NCBI GenBank assembly: GCA_028023455.1
Contig: JAQFVV010012668.1
Location: forward strand, 558,001-622,000
DNA: 64,000 nt
Direction: 5' to 3'
Origin: Epiperipatus broadwayi
Lineage: Eukaryota; Onychophora; Udeonychophora; Euonychophora; Peripatidae
Of the stretch, positions 58,006 through 64,000 are shown one piece after another (position 1 is the first letter of the stretch; the number at the start of each line of letters is the position of its first letter). Below the pieces are notes generated by a model that saw nothing but the letters and a program-made list of their open reading frames with translations, searched no databases and was not told where the DNA came from. The translations under genes and the position numbers were made by a program.

Positions 58006-59446
58006 ATGTATGTAAATAGGTTTTTTTATTATGTGCATAGATAAAGATCTAAAGACCAAAAGCGATACTAGAGGACTTCCTGTATTTTGTAAAAAGGAGC
58101 AAACAGTGTGGTTTTAATATAACATGTAGAATACAAAAAGCTAGTTTAAATATATTTTTGTCCCTAAATTGAAATAATGAAAACTTATGTTGTTTTGATA
58201 AATGTAAACAACAAAAAAAAACAACTTTAATGCTACTGCTAATCAATATGAATATTCCTTGGCATATAATGAAAAATGCTGAAATATATTAACTCAAATG
58301 TTGATGAAGAAAAAAATAATTTAGTTTCTAACATATCTCCATTCTGATCAAAGTTTGTTTTCACATAGAAATGCATGCTAACAGTGCTCTCTATTTTTAA
58401 TCACATATTCCACTATGTGTTGTCATTACTGACTGCCTTCATGAATATAGAAGTTATATTTGAAGTGAAGGCTATAAGTATTTTCTTAACTAATTTTATA
58501 AATAAAACCAAACTCAATGTACTTTTCTAAGCACAAAGAAAATAAATCTGTTATTAACAAAAAAAGGAATCAAATAGTACACATATATTCTATATATGAA
58601 ACTGAGATCTATGAATCCTGTAATATATACATTGTACATATTATTTCAAATATTAAATCCAGCAGTAAGAGAAAGTTTATTATTACAATGAAAAATAAAA
58701 ATCCATTTATTAATTTTTCTGATACAAAAGTATAGATATTTATATTAAATTGTTTTAAAATGAAAATTCAGTGTATGATTTATTTGTTTACACAGAAAGT
58801 TTTAAAAAAAAAATTATCACTGTTATTTTTCCACCAGCAACTGTTAATTTATATGTAATATAAGCTGATTAATAGTTACCAGATTGCAGAAATTATATAG
58901 AAGCCTCAAATTCATTGAAGAAATAAAGATATAGATAGGTGACATTAAAATTTCAGGAGCCTAAAAATGACTGACTAACAAAAACTTTGCTATAAATGAT
59001 TTTTTTTAATATAAAATATCATTTTTGCTTATAAAAAATTACTAATTAATTTTTATTTAAAAAATAAAATCTCAAATTTTAAACAATTAATATTCTTGAA
59101 TTTTCTATATGCAAGCACAGTAATAAAAAAGAATTATATTTAATGCTAAATGAAGATTTGAGTCTATAATTTAAAGATAAATTAATAATTAAATAATTGA
59201 AATAATTTTTTATACTAAATGAACATGAGAGGCTTCATATAAAATTATGTCTGTATTTAGGTCAAACTTAGCATTTACCTATTATAACTAAAATAAATTC
59301 AATAGCAAATTGTATTAGTTAAATTACAAAACTGCATAAAAAATTGTTTAATAAATACTTGGTTTTTTTTTCCATGATAAAAATTTAATAAATATTTGTT
59401 GAATTAAATAATAAATATTTAAACTGCCATGTGTATGTGCACATAT
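58006..59446. other. AT-rich intergenic DNA
   Basis: Small frames at 58,049 (minus) and 58,517 have no recognised domain. Confidence 0.5.
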
Positions 59447-59690
59447 TGTACCAGTCAAAACAGTATGCTCACTTAACAAGATTCAAATCCTACGCAAAAG
59501 TACCTCAAATCCGATCATGCTCGAGATGCATAGGTCAGGAGCAATCCTGAATTCTAACCTATTTGCCTATTCTTCGAATCTCTGACCCAATGAACAACAA
59601 TCCTGATGATACAGCACAATTATTTTAATTCCGAGCCCGGAATCAAACCGGTAGAGCATAAGATCAGACTGATGATGATGATCAAAATCA
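59447..59690 (-). repeat. SINE-like family S2, copy 2
   Basis: Reverse-strand copy of 27,186-27,354. It extends further and includes a T-arm/box B-like 'accggtttgattccgggctc' and 'ctgatcttatgctctacc', pointing to tRNA origin. Confidence 0.65.
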
Positions 59691-61437
59691 GAATAGCCCA
59701 GGAATTACATTTATGAAAGTTATACTTATTAATGCTAAGTTATTAGCTAAAGAAAATAGTTCTAAATACTAATTAGAAAATAATAATTCAACAACAAACC
59801 AGGATTTACATGAAATACATATTTAATAAAATATTGAGAAAACGTATATATATATATTACAAAATTGTTTCATGCTTGGAGTAATATTATACATTTGCAA
59901 AACTTGGAATTTGTTTTATAATTGTCTAATGAATGTAATTTTATAGAGTGTATTATAAGTTGTGCGGGGTTAATATGCCAATTTACAAATGTTTACAAAT
60001 AAAATGCTGTGGATGTATAAAATAAATATAAAAGATCGTGACAGGTTTAGTAGTAAATGATTTATTTGATAAACAGGCAAAATATATGATCTCAATCATT
60101 TATCTACAATATGAAAATCATTATATGTATTTTTATTAACATTGTTTGGAAAAGACGTCTTTGGAAAATATACATAAGAAACAAACAAGGTGCTTCATTT
60201 ATGAGAATACATGATACAAATTGATTTACGTCTATGGGAATCGATAAGTATTTTAAAAGAAAGCAGCTTTAAAATCAACATACTGACTAATTAGCATGTT
60301 GGTGCATTTCATAAATGAGTCATTATTTCCAACACCTAATGAAAGGTCAAACAGGCATAAATCCATTAACTAAAACAATAACGATGCTAGCATGTAATAA
60401 AGAAATCTGGCCTTTATGGCAGTTTTGGATATTCGATCATTTTTAAAAGAATATTTGAAACAAACTTAGATTTGATATGCCCATGCATTCTGGTGGAGCA
60501 ATATCGATGAAGAGGCTGGGTTTGAAAACCAGAGCCAGATGTATGGTCATCTGCAGCACATTAACCTCATAAGCCTCACGTTCCACAGGGAGTAGTGTCC
60601 CTGATTATGAACAATTTTGAAAACTAGTAGGTGGGGAGATTCGCATTTCCGAAACCCCCGAATGACAATGTCATAAAAAAAATATATGTGAGTACCATAA
60701 GTGAAAGGAAGGGTCAGCCAGCAGCATTATACATGTACAATAACTTAATATATTTTATTCGAAAGCCTGTAAATGGTTTGACTCCTGCGCAATGATATAT
60801 TTGAATAAATAATCATTCAGAAAATTATAATGGAGAATAACTTTTTAACTATGAAATTAAACTAATGAAATTTATATGTAATTTCGATTCTCATATACAT
60901 ATTACGGATTACCTTTAGCAACAACAGAAAAGAATGGACTAATTATATTAATCTAGGTTCACAATCTTTTAAAATGAAAATTTAAAGACAAATTTAAATA
61001 AGAAAGTAAAATATGCATCCACAATAAAATATTTTAGATAAAAAAAACTGAATAAAAGATTTAAATATGACACCAACCTAGCGAGCGATTTGTTACAAAT
61101 GAATACAACTTTGCTAATAAATTTAATTGAAGCCCCTGCTTCTTTCTCCATTAACCAAAGAAAATAAACCCTTATTAGACTCGCAAAGTTGAATGATTTT
61201 GGCATATTCATTAAAATAAATTATATATCTATTAAACAAAATAAGTTAAACATTTAATTGAGCTTCATAAAGCTATATAACAAATTAAGCGTGAAAGAGC
61301 ATAGTGAGAACTACATTATACTAGTAAGGGATTACAGAGAGAGAATTTCAGAGCATAATTAAAAGAGATTTATGAATTAATACATGAATAAAACGTAAGA
61401 TTTTCATTATATCTTAGATAAACAAATTATTTAAGAA
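59691..61437. other. AT-rich DNA with a GC-richer patch
   Basis: 60,470-60,665 is richer in G+C (aggctgggtttgaaaaccag, gtaggtggggagattcgca) and may be a repeat remnant; not recognised. The 80-codon minus frame at 60,969 has no domain. Confidence 0.4.
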
Positions 61438-62024
61438 CTTTATACTAAAGGCAGCTTCACATTAAAGGTTACCTAAGGAAAGCAGCATAGCAGCATTATT
61501 AGCGATCATCATCTTGTATGGCCTTCTGGATGGAACATGGCAGTTGCAGGCAGACAGTTCTCTGAGAGAAGAAGAGAAAAGTGCTTCTTTTCTACTCACA
61601 GTTCATAGCACCAAACTTCTTTTGACTTCTTAAAATGTTAAGGTCTTGAAACACTTCGAAAGTAACTGACTGAAAAGTAACTAAACTTAACCGACTAAAA
61701 ACTAACTTCTTTTGTTCTATGGCTCCTTTTATACACCCTTTAATCCTGCCCAGAATGCAATCTCAGTTGCCCACAGCTATCTCTGTAATCTCTTGATTAA
61801 ATAAAAAAACACATTCAATTAGTAAAATATTTTTAAACAGATAAGGCCCGAAATACCATTTGATATATTTTTAGAGATTTGAAAACAACTAACAAAAGAA
61901 TTGCTTGGGATTTCAATTAAGATTTATAATTTTAATTAATGAAAACGATCTGAATCTAGATCAAGATAATTTCAGTATTTCGAGCCTTCCCCATTTTACC
62001 TTGTTTTTACATTCCAACACTTTA
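61438..62024 (-). mobile_element. Solo LTR with 5-bp target duplication
   Basis: Reading the minus strand, the unit starts TGTTGGAATG at 62,019 and ends ...TTTAGTA at 61,443 (577 bp). CTTTA (plus strand) flanks it on both sides (61,438-61,442 and 62,020-62,024). The start TGTTGG, internal TATA/initiator and 5-bp duplication fit a Ty3/gypsy-type solo LTR. The last bases are TA where CA is expected, a single transition. No internal region is adjacent. Confidence 0.7.
61700..61733 (-). promoter_or_regulatory. LTR core promoter
   Basis: Minus-strand TATAAAAG starts at 61,733, and TTAGTT has its A at 61,703, exactly 30 nt downstream, a standard TATA-to-initiator spacing inside the LTR. Confidence 0.55.
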
Positions 62025-64000
62025 ATTAAAATACATATATATATATATTTATAAAGATTTACAATTATATAACGAAAACATCTAATTTTCAGCAATAAAT
62101 ATTAATAAAATTATTGCTTCTTTCATATATATAGGCATCACACATACTATTGTTTTACTTTACTAAATATTTTTTTAATTTATTAATTTATTTGGATCAT
62201 TATGCATACAGTGTGTGGGTGAATGGTATATATCTACGGCAATGTCTGAATTGCAGGCCCCACAAGTAGATGGTGAAGCAAGAAGCTCGATGATGATTAG
62301 ACATCGACTGCTTAAATATATACATGTCATATGAGTATGCTGACTTAAAGAATTAAAAGAACAATTAATTTGTGCATTTAGTCATATTGTTAAATGTTCT
62401 ATAGTCACTTTGCAAAAAGGGAGAAACAATAAAATGATAAATTACACTGTAAATGAAGAGAGGAGAAATGCTTTTGATATGTGAAAGAATTTTAAATATG
62501 TGGTCTATAAAAATCTAGGGCATTTTGAACTCTTTTTCATTTGCCTTTTTTGAAGTTTTAAATAAGATATACCACACTTATGCAGTAAATGTAATGGTAG
62601 ACCTAAAATGATACAAAAATTTTAGAAGTAATAATATTTTAAAAGTTATCATTTACAATTTAAATGCAACCAACAATTTTTTCTTTCTTCTTATCACTGA
62701 CTAATATAAATAAATAAAATAAAAAACTTTTTTTCTTTCATTCATTTGTGTATCAAATCATAATATAATATCTGTAAATTTGTTTCCACAACATATTGTG
62801 AAGGGAGTAGGAAAAAATGTTTTCCAAAAAACATATTCAGAGGTTAAATGTTGTCACTAGTTGGTAACAAATCTATTGCTTAGCCAACATGTTATTGAAT
62901 AACATCAAATAGAGATAAATAGGTCAGGAACAAGCAGTTAAGGCATTCCACTCCAGGTAGGATAGTCTACTTTAGTTTATTTGAAGATTCAGCAGAAGAA
63001 GCAGTGTTGCAGTGATCCAATCTGATGGACAGAAAACACTGATTAAAACTTTTCCACTGTAACTTGGATAACAGCCTCTTGTTGACTATTTTTCAATACT
63101 TCACTTATAACAGCAAGTATGAAGATTTTATTTGGCAAAAGACTATCCACCATATATGGTTAGATAATCAAAAACCACACCAGCCAAAATATCTGGAATG
63201 CTGAAGTTTACCAAAACCAATTGTGCCTGCCTTAATAATGCCATAAAGGAAAAAAATGGACAGTGCTGTAAGAACTACTCAAGACCTAATGAGATAACTA
63301 TACCCTATCTAATGTCACCAATGCTGCTGTATTTCTTCTCTAACTTCACCAGTGCCCAAGAAGAACTATCATCTTTGGAAAAATTAATGAAGTCAACTGT
63401 AAATATATTAAAAGAATGAAATATGCAGAGAACCATGGTTTGGAATTGTTTAAATACTTGACTGGTAAGATATTATCATTATAGATATTATAAGGCCTTA
63501 AACTGAAATTAAGAATACATTTTATTAGCATTGTATTTCATATTTTGTATGCACAGTAATAGTTGCAAGTATATACACAACAGTTTTTATTTACACATTG
63601 TTAACAAAGTATTTTTTTTATGAATCCATTTAAGTTTGTGTTTGCTTTTCAAACTTATTCCAAACAGAACACTTTTAACATCCAATAAGCTTGTAATATC
63701 CATAATCCTGAGAAATCACACAATCTGCTGAGAGATATGCAGAAATGGCAGTAATAGTCTGTAAATGATGATGATCAAAAGTTTATATGTTTTGTAAAGA
63801 TAAACTTTCTCTTTAGAAGATTTAGAAGTTTTATTTTATTTTTTTTATATTGAAACTAGAAAAACAAATTAAAAATACTTTTGAAAGGGATTGTATGTAG
63901 ACTACAAATTATCATCATCATCATATTGGCTCAAATTTTATGTGTTCAACTTCCACCATATATTTATTTGAATCAAAACTGTATATCTTTAATTCCTGGT
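62025..64000. other. AT-rich DNA, no supported gene
   Basis: 62,200-62,310 and 62,930-63,420 are slightly GC-richer. The latter contains a 73-codon frame (63,198-63,419, MLKFTKTNCACLNNAIKEKN...) with several cysteines but no recognised family; it may be a chance frame or an old repeat. Confidence 0.4.

Noticed and set aside
59660-59700. Hammerhead from CTGATGA at 59,667
   Set aside because: CTGATGATGATGATC is a short trinucleotide repeat with no stem II or GAAA. The same holds for 'ctgatgatgatc' near 34,765.

Overview
This is a very AT-rich (by eye roughly 70-75% A+T) intergenic or intronic stretch of an animal nuclear genome. No intact host protein gene was recognised. The content is decayed transposable elements of typical metazoan kinds: Ty3/gypsy with gag, DSG protease, YIDD reverse transcriptase and integrase; APE-type LINEs; Tigger/pogo; ZBED5-like hAT; tRNA-derived SINEs; MITEs; and one solo LTR. 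The gypsy gag and pol type, together with two TATA + TYAGTT core promoters, lean towards an invertebrate, perhaps an arthropod. The species cannot be named from this sequence.

The most striking content is a dispersed set of small elements that share a hammerhead-ribozyme-like core. The pattern is stem I (CCAA...TTGG), then CTGATGA, then a stem II hairpin such as GTGCT/AGCAC, then GAAA, then a very short stem III ending in U-H. It occurs about twelve times, on both strands, in at least three element families whose other sequence differs. The best copy is on the minus strand at 12,864-12,918, with every core base present. Other copies range from intact (688-747) to decayed. Around 12.8-14.5 kb the copies form a cluster with a direct-repeat unit of about 415 bp carrying the motif at the unit junction, the layout described for retrozymes. 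At 44.1-44.7 kb and 57.4-58.0 kb they form inverted pairs with one motif per arm.

Layout. 0.4-1.3 kb: foldback elements with hammerheads. 2.0-3.0 kb: a hairpin MITE and a decayed element. 6.6-7.0 kb: TATA/initiator and a possible first exon. 9.8-10.45 kb: inverted-repeat family C. 12.8-14.5 kb: family B cluster. 16.2 kb: SINE head. 19.1-26.9 kb: a pair of about 0.9-1 kb direct repeats bracketing a Tigger-like end and a broken gypsy element. 28.4-29.75 kb: internally deleted Tigger-like element with nested insertions. 32.6-34.3 kb: hairpin, antisense LINE piece, foldback element. 37.6-40.6 kb: nearly full-length dead LINE carrying a 3 x 91 bp tandem repeat. 43.7-44.7 kb: family A elements. 45.4-51.0 kb: LINE pieces, a large foldback element, a ZBED5-like hAT pseudogene and a hairpin. 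51.8-54.3 kb: family A copy, Tigger transposase pseudogene, long palindrome. 55.1-57.0 kb: a G-depleted tract and a GC-rich island. 57.4-58.0 kb: family A inverted pair. 59.4 kb: SINE. 61.4-62.0 kb: solo LTR with a 5-bp target duplication.

Nothing here forms an operon or pathway. The functional logic is that of mobile elements: autonomous elements (LINE, gypsy, Tigger, hAT), all dead in this window, and non-autonomous passengers (SINEs, MITEs, ribozyme-bearing repeats) that would depend on such enzymes.
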